This document shows, piece by piece, positions 26,398-35,335 of a DNA stretch of 41,265 nucleotides. Numbering within the stretch: position 1 is the stretch's first letter; every line of letters starts with the position of its first letter. The stretch is from Didymodactylos carnosus. Lineage: Eukaryota; Rotifera; Eurotatoria; Philodinida; Philodinidae. A program made the position numbers and the translations under genes. The DNA is taken from assembly GCA_905250885.1 (NCBI GenBank), contig CAJNOQ010000780.1:1-41265 (forward strand), written 5' to 3'. The notes under the pieces were generated by a model, which saw only the letters and a list, made by a program, of their open reading frames with translations, was not told the DNA's origin and searched no databases.

Positions 26398-29300
26398 TCA
26401 TTATATGTTTCTTTTTATTTTCTACTGTTGGTTCCATTTCTTCTCTTCCGTTTCTTACAGAAGCAAAAGAAAGATGAAGAACTTTTTACCGTCTGTTATA
26501 AGATGGTTCAAGGTATTTTACGGCTTTTCTTCTTTTTTTTTTTTCATTTTTTCAAAATGACGACCTACTGATATACTTTCAATATACAGTAGAGTGATGT
26601 TTTCTTAGCTGGTCATTGTTTCACTTCGACACACACACACCCATACATGACGAATGATTGGTTGATTGATGAGAGAAAAATGTTATATAAGAACAGAAGA
26701 TAAATAGTTTATAATATTGCTGTGTACTTCTTAACAAAGTAAAGCCGTTTGGAAATAATCAAAAAAAAAAGAAAAGACAAATCTATTCAATTGACTAGAA
26801 ATATCGATAGCATAGTATATAATTGAATAATAATTTTAACGAATTAATAATTAATTTTGTTAGTATTTAAATCCAATTCATTGATTTCAATTAATGAAAG
26901 TTTTCATTTATAATTAACAAATGTCCATAGACAAATAACTAACATTATAATAGATATTTCATCAAAAAACAACAACATGTTTTTGGTCAAAAATGTTTAG
27001 TTATTATCTTGTATACTTCTAAAAACATTTTTATTATTCATAAAGGAGATATTTTTTTTCTCTTATTTCTTCGTTTGAAGATTATAGACAAGTTCCAACA
27101 TATATATATAACAGCGGTTAAAAAAGCATACCACTTTTCACCTATTTTCATTTCCTTAAACCATAAAAAAAAGTATACTTGAATAAGTAGTATTTCTTTT
27201 TATCTTTCTTCTTATAAGCGTGGCTGTAACAAATATTTTCTTTGTTCCAAGGGAGAAAAAATAAATCTAAAAAATTTATTCATCTAATATATTCTTTCTT
27301 TTTTTTTTTTTTGTTCTATATTAGGACGTAAGACAGAATATTATACAGCATTTTACAGCAAACACAGAGCCTGAAAGAACAAAGTAATATAACGCGAAAC
27401 GGGAGTGTGTAGAGAATAAAATATTCAATTAATGAGTACCACTCTATACATACATAGTCTGTGTCTGAAACAATAACGTTACAGTAAGTTGTTGTTTTTT
27501 TTTCTTTTCTTAAATCATTTCCTATTGAGAAAAATATATGAAAAAAAAAAATTTATATTCACCGCCGAACACACTCTACTGTTTTACACATTTCCTTGAA
27601 GAATTACTTCCACTATTTCAGTTGCATAGACACATACATTATTTCGCAAATGGAAAAGATAATTTTATTCACACGTGTTTGCTTCTCTTCTTTTTTTTTT
27701 TTTTTTTTTTTTTTTGACTGCATGATAACGAATACATTCTCAAGTACAATTAAGTTTGTTATCTCAATAGGCTCACATCTGTAACTCATTTAAACGACGA
27801 TTTTTAGACCATAAAAGTATAATTAAAATAAACAGCTCTATAAAGATTGTGAAGAAGGAAAAAAAACCAAAGGATATCGAAATATTATCTCATCTAATTA
27901 TTATATGACAAAAACATTATTCTATATTATCTTTAGGCAAAGAACAAAAAAAAAAAGAAAAGAAGAAGATCGATAAAACATCACTTTTCTGTCAGGATGA
28001 ATTAGAGTTCTATTGAAAATGAATCTCCTCTTCTCTGATTTCAAGTATTGAATCTGTTTTAGACAGAACAATTAATCAATTTATTTTTTATTATAATTTG
28101 TATAGTGAAAAGTGTGTTTTAATAGATCAATTTATTAGTTGACAAGAGGGATACTTATAAAACATAGCAAAAGGTATATATATATATATATATAAATTTC
28201 ATTCTTTCTTATAAAATTTAGAAATTACATAATTCAATGTAATAGAGAAGAAGAAAAAAAAATAAATGACTAAAAACAACATTAGACATGCCATATTAAC
28301 AGGCGTTCATGACAAAAGAAATTGAACAAACTTTGTTCTGATTAGAAGTGTATACTCTATGAATGACATTGTTAAATGTTGTTGTTTTTTTTGTATCATA
28401 TCTGAAACTGTATCCTCTTTATGAACAAACAGTTTCATTATTATTATATAAATAGTCAAAATTTTAGAATATAATAGAAAAAATATTAAGATTAAAATAA
28501 AATAATAGAGTATATTAGAACAATTTTTCAATTTCCAATCAAAAATAAATTTTTATCATCAAACAATCCTTAAATATTTATTTTCACTAAACTCCCCTAA
28601 GATAATCTAAAGTATATTAGAATAGATGTATTTCTAATAAAAAATCTCTAGTGATAAAAGAAAAAAAAAAGAAGTTAAATAGAATTTGATTTGGGAATTA
28701 AATTTGTTTTTGATGTAAAAAATTCTATTCTATTTATTTACTAATAATGTTTAAATATTAAACTAACAATAGGACAATTATATGAATAATCAATGGGAAA
28801 AGAGAAAATAACACAAAGGGAATAGATTATATGGACGTGTTAAACAAAAAATAGATGTTCCGAACCAAATACTTTTTAGTTCATTTATTGTTAACTCAGA
28901 CATAGATATGCATAAAAAGTTTATGAGAAAATTGACAATATTTGAATATTTTAGAAATTTGAGGATGGATAATCATAAAAAGAAAAAACCTAAATAAAAT
29001 AATAACAATAATAATAATCTCACTCACATAAAGAGGAAATTTCAAGAGAAACTCTCGAAAACAGTTTATACTGTTTTTTCGATCAAGCGGAATAATGAAG
29101 TTATCCCAATTATCCATAAACAGACACATTCTCTCTCTCTTTCTACTCTAATGATCACTCAAGATGTATACATTTTTGAAAAAGATCAATTTTTTTTTCC
29201 TAGACAGAAGCTAATTGCATTTATCATCTTCTTTCTTCAAATATACCATTGTATGTCTGTTGGCTGTATTTCAGGTTTTTTTTTTTTTATATTTTTTATC

Positions 29301-30551
29301 TCAATTAAGATGTATACGCCTAGACAGACTGGAGAAGAAGAAAAAAATTGTTTATTGATAAGAGAGAAAAAGAAGAAGAAGAATGATTATATTAAAAAAC
29401 AAACAATAAACGATGATGATTGAATAAGATTATGGTGGTACTTTTCTTTTTCACACTGTACACATATATTCTATTGAACAAATATATCTATTAGAAAATG
29501 TCAATGTTAATCTAAATAATTGATCCACATATTTCAGTCTCATCTATCGATACGTGTGTCTTTCGCTATGGATTTATGCATGAAAGAGAAAATAAAATAT
29601 ATATATTTTCCAGACTATGTAGAAAAAAAATAATGTCATGTTTCTATTCTTTATCGTTACTGAACTAAATATAAATAGTCATGCATATATATATATATTT
29701 CAGAATAGAATAAAAGAAAAAATTGTCTATATAATAAAAACATTCATAATTCAAATTCATAGATGATAATTTATTTCTACACAAATATTAACGAATTCTT
29801 ATTTAAAATCTAAACACTATAGAATAAGAAGTTTAAAATGTATTTATTTATCAGAATAAATACAGAAATGTATAAAAATGTTACACAACAATTCTAGCAG
29901 AAAACATATAGCTATGGCTAAAATGTGAAAAGTACAATGAAATAAAATTTTGCTTCAAAAGATAATTCAGTTCTTTTTTCTTCTTCTTTACAATGTTTAT
30001 TTGTTATGACAAAACATTTCAGAGAAAAATAATCAGTGAATTATTTGAACACAATTTTCAGAATCTTTCTATTCGAACACAGGAGCAACAAATCGTTGTT
30101 TATTTCAATCAATACAACTTATATAAGAATAAAAACCCCTATAGAGTTGTAACTAATATGTAATGAAAGATCGATACTACTTTATTGACATGAACGATTA
30201 GCTCTCTACATCGACATCTATCATAAATATACATATAGTCTCTGATCTTTTTCATCTTCTTTTCACATAAAAAGATTGATATGAGAACTTATGAACATTA
30301 TTTGCTGTTGAAGAGATCAATCAGATCAAACGAACATGCATATTTCTTTTTTTTATACTAATCAGTCTATAGTAAATAGGATTATTTGAAAATATCTTAC
30401 CTCGTTGTTGAATAAGTTTATCAAAATAATCTGCTGCAAATTGATGAATATTTTTTGGTTGATGACGTAAAATTTCTGTTGATAAACCGACCAAAAGACT
30501 TTGAAAACCTTTTGGTACACGTAATTTTGTATTCGAAAATGGAACAACCAT
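12542..30551 (-). CDS. SPA17-like RIIa-domain protein with four IQ motifs, eleven exons
   Basis: In transcript order the exons are 30551-30401, 22594-22521, 22451-22347, 22266-22165, 22088-22011, 20965-20885, 20827-20753, 20122-19999, 13140-12862, 12731-12661 and 12586-12542. All junctions are GT/AG, phases agree, and the 1185 nt encode 394 aa plus stop. Residues 1-50 (from MVVPFSNTKLRVPKGFQSLL) form the RIIa dimerisation/docking domain typical of sperm surface protein Sp17, which binds A-kinase anchoring proteins. EDRFYNN (66-72) and the IQ motif AALKIQAQFRGHKARKEI (88-105) also match SPA17. Three further IQ motifs follow: AAATIQ/ANYRGYRTRKKL (192-209), AATTIQATYRGYKIRKEL (310-327) and AAVVIQ/AAYRGYRVRKDL (375-392). 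Between them lie Gln/Glu/Asp-rich linkers, including seven Gln in a row. The family acts in sperm flagella and cilia; IQ motifs bind calmodulin. Vertebrate SPA17 is about 150 aa with one IQ, so this protein is much extended. Identity is strong; the exact cellular role is inferred. Confidence 0.9.
13533..14172. mobile_element. Foldback DNA element, about 640 bp
   Basis: The two halves are long imperfect inverted repeats over almost their full length, mirrored around about 13850. Paired blocks include CTAATCGCTTTCTG (13565) with its complement near 14130, ACCACGCTGATTC with GAATCAGCGTGGT, and GGAAAACTGGTTTTCCAG on both sides. The inner blocks CTTTGCAAAGTTATAGAATT and AATTCTATAACTTTGCAAAG also pair. 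There is no open frame. The ends lie in TATA-rich flanks, so a TA target is possible but unproven. Confidence 0.7.
15006..15875. mobile_element. Foldback DNA element, 870 bp including a nested MITE
   Basis: The ends are exact inverted repeats: TAGAGTAAAGTGC at 15006-15018 and GCACTTTACTCTA at 15863-15875. The arms are long: about 15018-15270 pairs with about 15305-15557, for example GATGATACAGACATTTTAG against CTAAAATGTCTGTATCATC. The right arm is interrupted by another element (15559-15861). Without that insert the element would be about 570 bp. It has no coding capacity. Confidence 0.75.
15559..15861. mobile_element. 303-bp MITE nested in the larger foldback
   Basis: It begins CACTGTAAATT and ends AATTTACAGTG, exact inverted repeats. 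The arms continue as GAAGTGGATGATCATATCGT (from 15581) and its complement near 15820-15841, and as GTTTAGATATCGTCATCCAC (about 15640) and its complement near 15758-15778. It splits the right arm of the 15006-15875 element, so it inserted later. No open frame is present. Confidence 0.75.
16260..16509. mobile_element. piggyBac-like MITE (250 bp) with perfect 19-bp ends
   Basis: The left end TTAACCCTTTGAGTCCCGG and the right end CCGGGACTCAAAGGGTTAA are exact inverted repeats that start and finish in TTAA, the hallmark of piggyBac-type insertion. A subterminal palindrome GGTACCTATAGGTACC lies at 16280-16295. The interior is AT-rich with no open frame. The ends differ from those of the TTAA element at 6547-6807 after the shared TTAACCCTT, so this is a separate family. 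Confidence 0.85.
20966..22010 (-). other. Intron 5 of the SPA17-type gene (1045 bp)
   Basis: This minus-strand intron lies between the exon ending DLDNK (22088-22011) and the exon starting QNEEEL (20965-20885), phase 0 on both sides. It is much longer than its neighbours (57-80 bp). I see only AT-rich sequence; a chance plus-strand frame at 21567-21812 has no recognisable domain. Confidence 0.6.
23735..23761 (-). ncRNA. Hammerhead-ribozyme-like core, left copy
   Basis: Read on the minus strand, the core is CTGATGA (23761-23755), a stem-loop GATCA/TGATC, then GAAA (23738-23735) and TGTTAC. CUGAUGA and GAAA flanking a stem match the hammerhead core. One extra A lies between CUGAUGA and the stem compared with the usual consensus. 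Stem III would have to be very short, as in Penelope-type hammerheads that act as dimers. Activity is not shown. Confidence 0.4.
24651..24682 (+). ncRNA. Hammerhead-ribozyme-like core, right copy
   Basis: On the plus strand CTGATGA (24651-24657) is followed by A, the stem GATCAC/GTGATC with loop ATC, and then AAAACGTTA. The catalytic GAAA is AAAA here, so this copy is likely inactive. The palindrome AACGTT after the core is like the short stem III of Penelope-type hammerheads. It is the inverted partner of the copy at 23735-23761. Confidence 0.35.
25089..25139. repeat. A-rich tandem repeat (GAAAAAAA unit)
   Basis: An A run followed by several copies of an 8-nt GAAAAAAA unit lies about 90 nt downstream of the stop codon of the minus-strand gene at 25227-26135. 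On that strand it reads as a T-rich tract. It is simple sequence and may have grown by slippage. Confidence 0.8.
25227..26135 (-). CDS. Putative N-myristoylated protein of unknown family, nested in an intron
   Basis: This is an intact single-exon frame of 302 codons, by far the longest in the intron and unlike the noise around it. The N-terminus MGTCTSSSKKHSKKHS has Gly2 and Ser6, the pattern for N-myristoylation. Cys4 could be palmitoylated and a Lys/His cluster follows, so attachment to the inner face of a membrane is likely. Residues about 15-105 are polar and probably disordered (Thr/Asp/Asn-rich). Residues about 110-225 look helical (LKQEVYKYVQEKIL, YDYIIKRF, LLKQLVILDS). The stretch VVNVTVTKTIKQVYINSP suggests beta structure, and the end (DDIRRKAEQVMNSVNDVIKR) looks like an amphipathic helix. 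I do not recognise the family. It lies in intron 1 of the SPA17-type gene on the same strand, so it needs its own promoter or alternative processing. A retrocopied gene is possible. Confidence 0.75.
   Translation of the reverse strand: MGTCTSSSKKHSKKHSTTKDLQPEQQQKKSLNDEHGKSLLNNISNHGDQFTSLPYIDEQTPTIKESKDKPKFNEPPTKTTDTTNNSTDDDERTTVRTNFETNVSYSSAETIENLKQEVYKYVQEKILPSDIDTAQLYDYIIKRFPSNINQDELHHQIERCLDLISKNQTQDLLKQLVILDSNENTYKKILNTLTTYVSSLCSDNSFLKALYGKFGDTLDIDMLNAETNEHEVVNVTVTKTIKQVYINSPTPLSNLPLNNSSKSTTTTINEQKIPDDLPDDIRRKAEQVMNSVNDVIKRQTTQ
26136..30400. other. AT-rich intronic sequence without further genes
   Basis: I see no exon or domain between the nested gene and exon 1 of the SPA17-type gene. 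A promoter for the nested gene should lie just above 26135, but AT-richness hides any TATA-type signal. Open frames here (such as 26258-26560 and 29151-29423) run through simple repeats. Confidence 0.5.
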
Positions 30552-30605
30552 TGTTTTAGAGATAAGAATGAAAAAAATAATAAACAAAATCTAAAATAAA
30601 AAAGA
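30552..30605 (-). promoter_or_regulatory. 5' UTR of the SPA17-type gene with an acceptor-like site
   Basis: On the minus strand a pyrimidine-rich tract ends TTTTTTATTTTAG (AG at 30592-30591), 39 nt before the ATG at 30551-30549. As with the receptor gene, this could be the 3' end of a leader intron or a trans-splice acceptor. Upstream (30.6-31.1 kb) I see only AT-rich sequence and no distinct promoter motif. Confidence 0.35.
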
Positions 30606-31926
30606 AAATATATAATATTGTTGACTTCAAAAAAACAAAAAATGTTCGTCTATAACAAATAAATAATCTGAGAACACCTTTGGATAGAGTGAATAAATAT
30701 TTTGCAAAGTTTTAAGAAGAGATTAAAGTACTCGTTTTCTCTTGATCAACAAGAAGAATTTTCAAAAACTAAAAATACTATTGATAGATAGAAGAACTTG
30801 CTAAAAAAAGTATTTTAAAAATAATATCAGTTTTTCTATTTATCGAGAAGAAATAGAATAGACAAACTGTTTTGCTTGTCACTATAGAGTCCATTCATTT
30901 GATATATCTATTCTCAGTGCACTTATTTTTATAGAGAGTATAATATAACTATATTGCAGAACCTTCATCACTTATTCGAAAAGAATCAGTTGACATAGTG
31001 ATCGATTATAATTAGAATGATTACTGATTAATAATACACAATAGGGGCTTCAATTTCTTTTTCGTTCATAGTGTCAAAAGAAAAAAAAAATCTTATTCTT
31101 TTTTATATTCTGTTTTCTTTTTCTATTATACAGGTATACAGAGAAACACAGACGGTTGCCAAACTACCTACTGATAAAAAAAAAACTCCAATTTTTGTTT
31201 GAGAATCCTCCTTCTCTATCGTTATCTAAGATGGTGATATTTTATAGTATTCATGTTCAAGTATTCTGTTTCAGTAGTTTTTTTAAGCTAAAACTTAACT
31301 CCAAGCAATTAATGGATCAAAATAAGATAAGAGAGAAGAAAAAAATATAATACGATAGTTTACCAAATTTCTTTTCTAGTTAATCTAACTTTTTTTTTTA
31401 TAAATCTTTAAGCTCCAAACTACCTAAAAAATATCTGTTTCTTGGATCTCAAAGATTTATTCTCACTAATTAAATTCAAATTTTTCTTCCACTCGATTGG
31501 GATGATCACCATGTTTATGAACGTTCAGCTTTTTATCATAGGCTTAGGCAAGTGCCAATCAATAAAGAACTTCAAAGAGGGTGCTAACAACTAAACAGTT
31601 TTTTCAGTTGTGATCTTCAGTAAAACTCCTATTCTTCTTTTTGGGATGATATGCATTCTGTTTTGATCTTCATTTATTCTAATTGTGCGTATGTTTCTGT
31701 TAGGGTATAAACAATTCATAATACTGACACTTTTTCTATATGGTGCATCTACCCTTTCTGTCATTGCCATGCTGCTTCGCTGAGAGATCTACTATTAGTT
31801 GTAAAGGCACTTGCACTCGAACCATACATTTTTTTCGATTCTTACCGTTCAAAGTGTTGATTTTTCTTAACGATTTTTCTTAACACCGGATTCTATCATC
31901 AAAAGTTCCGTTCACTGCTGCGATCA
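30606..31926. other. Upstream flank of the SPA17-type gene, no supported gene
   Basis: This is AT-rich sequence up to about 31450 and somewhat more balanced sequence after it. A frame near 31700-31770 reads as a short hydrophobic stretch before stops, but lacks any family signature. Nothing here supports a gene or an element boundary. Confidence 0.45.
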
Positions 31927-32271
31927 GAGCTGGCAAGGCATATCACCAAATCGAAAAATTTTAAAAGCTTCTTCGGTCAAAACCGATTGCAGATTCGTCT
32001 TCTCCATAATCGATTATCTTGTACGCAATGATTTTTGGATCGAGATATTGTCAGAAAAAGTTTTCAATATCGTTTTGGCTCTGGTACCTTGAAGTGACTT
32101 TTCGAAAAGTTTTGAGCAGGACCATGAGCAAATTTTTTTCTGAAGTATCTCGATCCAAAAGCTATCGTGTACAAGATATCGACTATGGAGAAGACAAATC
32201 TGTAATCAGTTTTAACCGAAGAAGCTCTTAAAATTTTTGATTTCGTGATATGCTCGTTCCATGTTGAGCTT
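31927..32271. mobile_element. Foldback element, about 345 bp
   Basis: The left arm (about 31927-32075) pairs with the right arm (about 32125-32271). Examples are CATATCACCAAATCGAAAAA against the complement of TTTTTGATTTCGTGATATG, and AAGCTTCTTCGGT against ACCGAAGAAGCT. The inner block TTGGATCGAGATA pairs with TATCTCGATCCAA. Frames of 70 and 81 codons on the two strands are by-products of the palindrome. I could not define a target-site duplication. Confidence 0.65.
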
Positions 32272-33564
32272 TTTTCGACTACTTTCTGATTATACATTGT
32301 AATGTTCATTTAAACTATATTTATCTGAAATCATAGCATCACGCCATCGAGTGACATGGCACTCATTACTGTCGTGAATTACTAATTGCATGGTATAATC
32401 ACAGTTCATGATGGAGAGTAAAAAAAATATTGAATAAGAGTTATAGTAATAATCAGAAGCAGAAGAAACATTTGGTAGAAAAAAGATAATATGATATGAT
32501 AATATAAATAAATAGGGGTTACTCGGTCTAGTACAGTGGGCAATTACGTGGACATTTGGAAAATTTTCGAAAGTGATATTCAAATAGAGTCTGATATACT
32601 TTCAGACGTGCTCTGTTTAATGGCATAAAAATAACTATTTTCAAATCTCATGATTTATCGGAAAATACTTAGCCAAAACTAGCGTAAAAAGCCGATGTTT
32701 TAGGAAAAAAGTATTTTTTATTGAATGGATTAACCCGAAATTTAAAAGCCGTACAGATTCTGAATCTAGACATCTTGGACTATGTTTTGGTGGAAAACTT
32801 TCTTAGTTTCAGACTTATAAGTGAAAAACGTATCGTTCAGATTAACAATATTTCCTAACTACCATGATTACTAAAATATGAGATCCATCCACATGCATTT
32901 TTCAAACGTACCCAAACTTGGTCAAAATGTTCTTCAGACTATGCTGGATGAATCACAAATTAGCACAAACGTTTCTGAATCACCCGTCAGGTTTTCCAAA
33001 AACCTATAGTCTTTAAGGTGAAACCTGATTTTCTCGACTCGAAACTCTTTCAAGAAAAAAATAAGGACATATTCAGCACGTAAAGCTGCATCGAATACTG
33101 TGTGAGAAATTATATTTTGAAAGAAAAAGTAGTTTGACAAAAAAATATATGGGTAAAGGTCCTTCTCAGTCTTTTTTAATCGAAAAAATGTATTTTTGAA
33201 AAGAGTTTTTTTCGTTAGAAAACATTGTTTGGATTTCAGACAACTAAATCATTTAGTAGTAAAATGTCTGTTATCAACTTTTTCTCGATTCGTTGTTTCA
33301 GCTTTATATCCACATTCACACATTGAAGACTGAATGCATTTCTGCCTATGTAAATGGCAATTGAGTTGAGGAAAGTTTGCTTTCAGATGCATAAATATCA
33401 CCTCTGCATGTCTATTAAAAAATGTTGACATTTAGGAAAGCATTTGAGGATCGATTAACGAGTATTTGTTCAATCATATTTCATCTCAATTGCAGAGTTT
33501 TTGTATTACGGTACTCAGGTGCCATTTCTAACACCTCATAATATAATAATTAATAAACACCTCA
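32272..33564. other. Non-coding stretch, possible decayed repeats
   Basis: I see no gene. The sequence from about 32530 (CAGTGGGCAATTACGTGG) resembles the start of a non-autonomous DNA element, but I could not find a matching opposite end, so I do not call it. Short minus-strand frames at 32934-33140 and 33249-33431 have no recognisable domain. Confidence 0.4.
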
Positions 33565-33593
33565 TTATAATAATTCCTTGGGAATTATTATAA
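33565..33593. repeat. 13-bp perfect palindrome at LINE remnant 3' edge
   Basis: TTATAATAATTCC and GGAATTATTATAA are exact complements with loop TTG. They lie where the LINE-derived frame ends on the minus strand. Upstream (33537-33562) CACCTCATAATA-type sequence is repeated. It may be part of the element tail or of the target sequence. Confidence 0.6.
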
Positions 33594-34130
33594 AAAAGCC
33601 CTTCTTATTGATGTCAACTGGCTCGATTTGTTTACGCGTATTACTGCTCAAATTATAGTATCCGTTTTGGGGACGATCACGTATGTGAGCACTTATGTAT
33701 CCAGGTGCCAGACCGCGACTTATTTTCTCAAATAGTATCAATCGTATAATTTCGAATCTAACTTTAAGCTCTAACCAACCCAAGATAGTTAGCATCCGTT
33801 CGCTAGACGTGCCTCTCATACTATCTACAATACAAAATTCGTTCGGAAACATATCGACTCAATATTAACCGTCCTCGAAAGATCGAAAAAAAGGCTTATT
33901 CCCAAGTATTTAACTTTCTCGTATTCTTTTAACGGATTGCTATAAAAATTAAGGGTAGAAGAATCAAAGCACGAGTGTTATACCAGCGTGCCGAGAAGGT
34001 AATGGATTCCCACTTAACTAGATTAAGTCGAATACACCACTTATCTGATCAACGTTGTACCAGTACTAGGTCCCTATAGATATAAGCTTTATTCTGTCAG
34101 AATACAAGCGGAAAAATATTCCATTATAGT
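33565..34130 (-). pseudogene. LINE (non-LTR retrotransposon) reverse-transcriptase remnant
   Basis: Reading the minus strand gives, in order, the C-terminal half of a LINE reverse transcriptase broken by frameshifts and stops. FFRLYSDRIKL (about 34114-34082) stands where the YADD catalytic block should be, with YSDR in its place. It is followed by WCIRLNLVKWESITFS, a stop and frame change, then KEYEKVKYLGISL. Last, in the open frame 33852-33565, comes ERMLTILGWLELKVRFEIIR...FEKISRGLAPGYIS. The last block matches the conserved region after the thumb of CR1/Jockey-like elements (L-x-W-L-P ... L-x-G-L-A-P-x-Y-[IL]-S). The mutated catalytic site and broken frame show a dead copy truncated at its 5' side. 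The clade is uncertain. Confidence 0.7.
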
Positions 34131-35220
34131 ATTCTAAACTAAAACTATCGAAAAACACAAATGAATTTTGTACAAATACAGATTCGAACATATGAACTTG
34201 GCCTTGCAATAAACTGCAAAACTAAATTCAATGTTCGGTGCCTATATTCAAGCAAGAACTTGTCAACAGACGATTCCATTAACCACGAACAGCAGCACGA
34301 CTGATGTCCAGTTCACTCAGGATTATATTGGCATCATGTAATGAAATATATAACAAATGTAGCTCACTAGTGGAATCAGGTAAATAATCAGCAGTAGGTG
34401 GATCAATAGCCGGATCATTTCAAGTAAGGTGCCGGTAATTCAAAATCACAGAAAGTATGTTTTTTGGCATGGCTGGATAGAGCTCATCGAGTTGCATCAG
34501 TAAAATACAATCCCACATTTTAAGAAGTCATTTTTTGGTGAAAAGATTCAAAAATATCCATTTTTTGAAAATAAGCAAAAAACCGTGAAATTTTTAAAAA
34601 TACGGAAAGTTTTCATACTTATTGTTTATCTAAAATTCCAAACCTATTTTTTTCTGATTCTCCATCAAAATCTGATTATAAAAAGCTGAATTCCAAAATG
34701 TTAAAGTTGAAATTGACCGCCAAATCCACGGAACAGGAGCAGAATCGTAAAATTTGTAAAAGTATCTAGTTTTTTCCATTGAAAGACTAAGCATTAATTG
34801 TTATTTCCTTCTAATCAGTATACTTTTAGGAAAAAAAGTACGCGATGCTTTTTTAGAAATATTTAGTCATTTTCGAGAAAAGTCAATTTTTTCTCACGAA
34901 GTCTTCAAAAAGTCAGAATTCTGCTCGTAATTCTCAACTTCCTTGATCAGAAGTCAAATTTTAAGCAATAAAAATAGCATATTTAAAATCAGAATCAAAA
35001 ACTGAGTTGAATGATGTGTATTTCAAAATTTTTAGTTGATTTTCAGTTTTGAGTAAAAATCTCGGTAGTTTTTTTTCAACATGTTGAAACCGACACCTTA
35101 CAAATATCAGCAAAATGCCTATTTGATATCTCAACTTTCTCATCATGTATCTGTTACGATAGCTTCAATAACATTAAGCAGCGCTGGTACTAAGTATACT
35201 CGCCCACGACCCATCGTATG
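34131..35220. other. Non-coding stretch beyond the LINE remnant
   Basis: Further decayed LINE sequence may extend to about 34330, but I could not read a consistent frame. Positions 34500-35150 are rich in TTTT/AAAA patches of the kind seen in non-autonomous elements, with no gene and no defined ends. Confidence 0.4.
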
Positions 35221-35335
35221 ATCCCAAGCAAAATGGGATCTAGCTTAAGCTAGCTAAAGAGGAACAATCAGCTAGTTCAAGCTAGGTAAATGTTCCTTTT
35301 AGCTAGCTTAAGCTAGATCCTATTTTGCTTGGGAT
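35221..35335. mobile_element. 115-bp snap-back MITE
   Basis: The arms ATCCCAAGCAAAATGGGATC (from 35221) and GATCCTATTTTGCTTGGGAT (to 35335) are inverted repeats with one mismatch. The complementarity continues inwards through TAGCTTAAGCTAGCT and AGGAACA/TGTTCCT, so almost the whole element folds into one hairpin. The centre carries another AGCTAGTTCAAGCTAG block. No coding capacity is present. Confidence 0.8.

Larger units (their letters stand above)
22595..30400 (-). other. Intron 1 of the SPA17-type gene (about 7.8 kb)
   Basis: The donor is CAACGAG|GTAAGATATT at 30401/30400 and the acceptor TTATTTTAG at 22597-22595. G plus AT makes Asp51, joining the RIIa domain to the stretch that leads into EDRFYNN. 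The intron holds a complete same-strand gene (25227-26135) and an inverted-terminal element with hammerhead-like motifs (about 23700-24722). The rest (26.2-30.4 kb) is AT-rich simple sequence, with a GA tract near 26366-26396, a T run near 27690-27715 and TA runs near 28175-28194. Confidence 0.75.

Noticed and set aside
26258..26571. Two overlapping frames with Arg-Glu repeats
   Set aside because: They cross the GA microsatellite, which produces the alternating Arg/Glu run.
32019..32309. 70- and 81-codon frames on opposite strands
   Set aside because: They read the two arms of a palindromic element; similar peptides appear because the arms are complementary.
32530..32900. Possible Tc1/mariner-type element starting CAGTGGGCAATT
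   Set aside because: I could not find a matching inverted end or a TA duplication, so the boundaries and the family cannot be supported.
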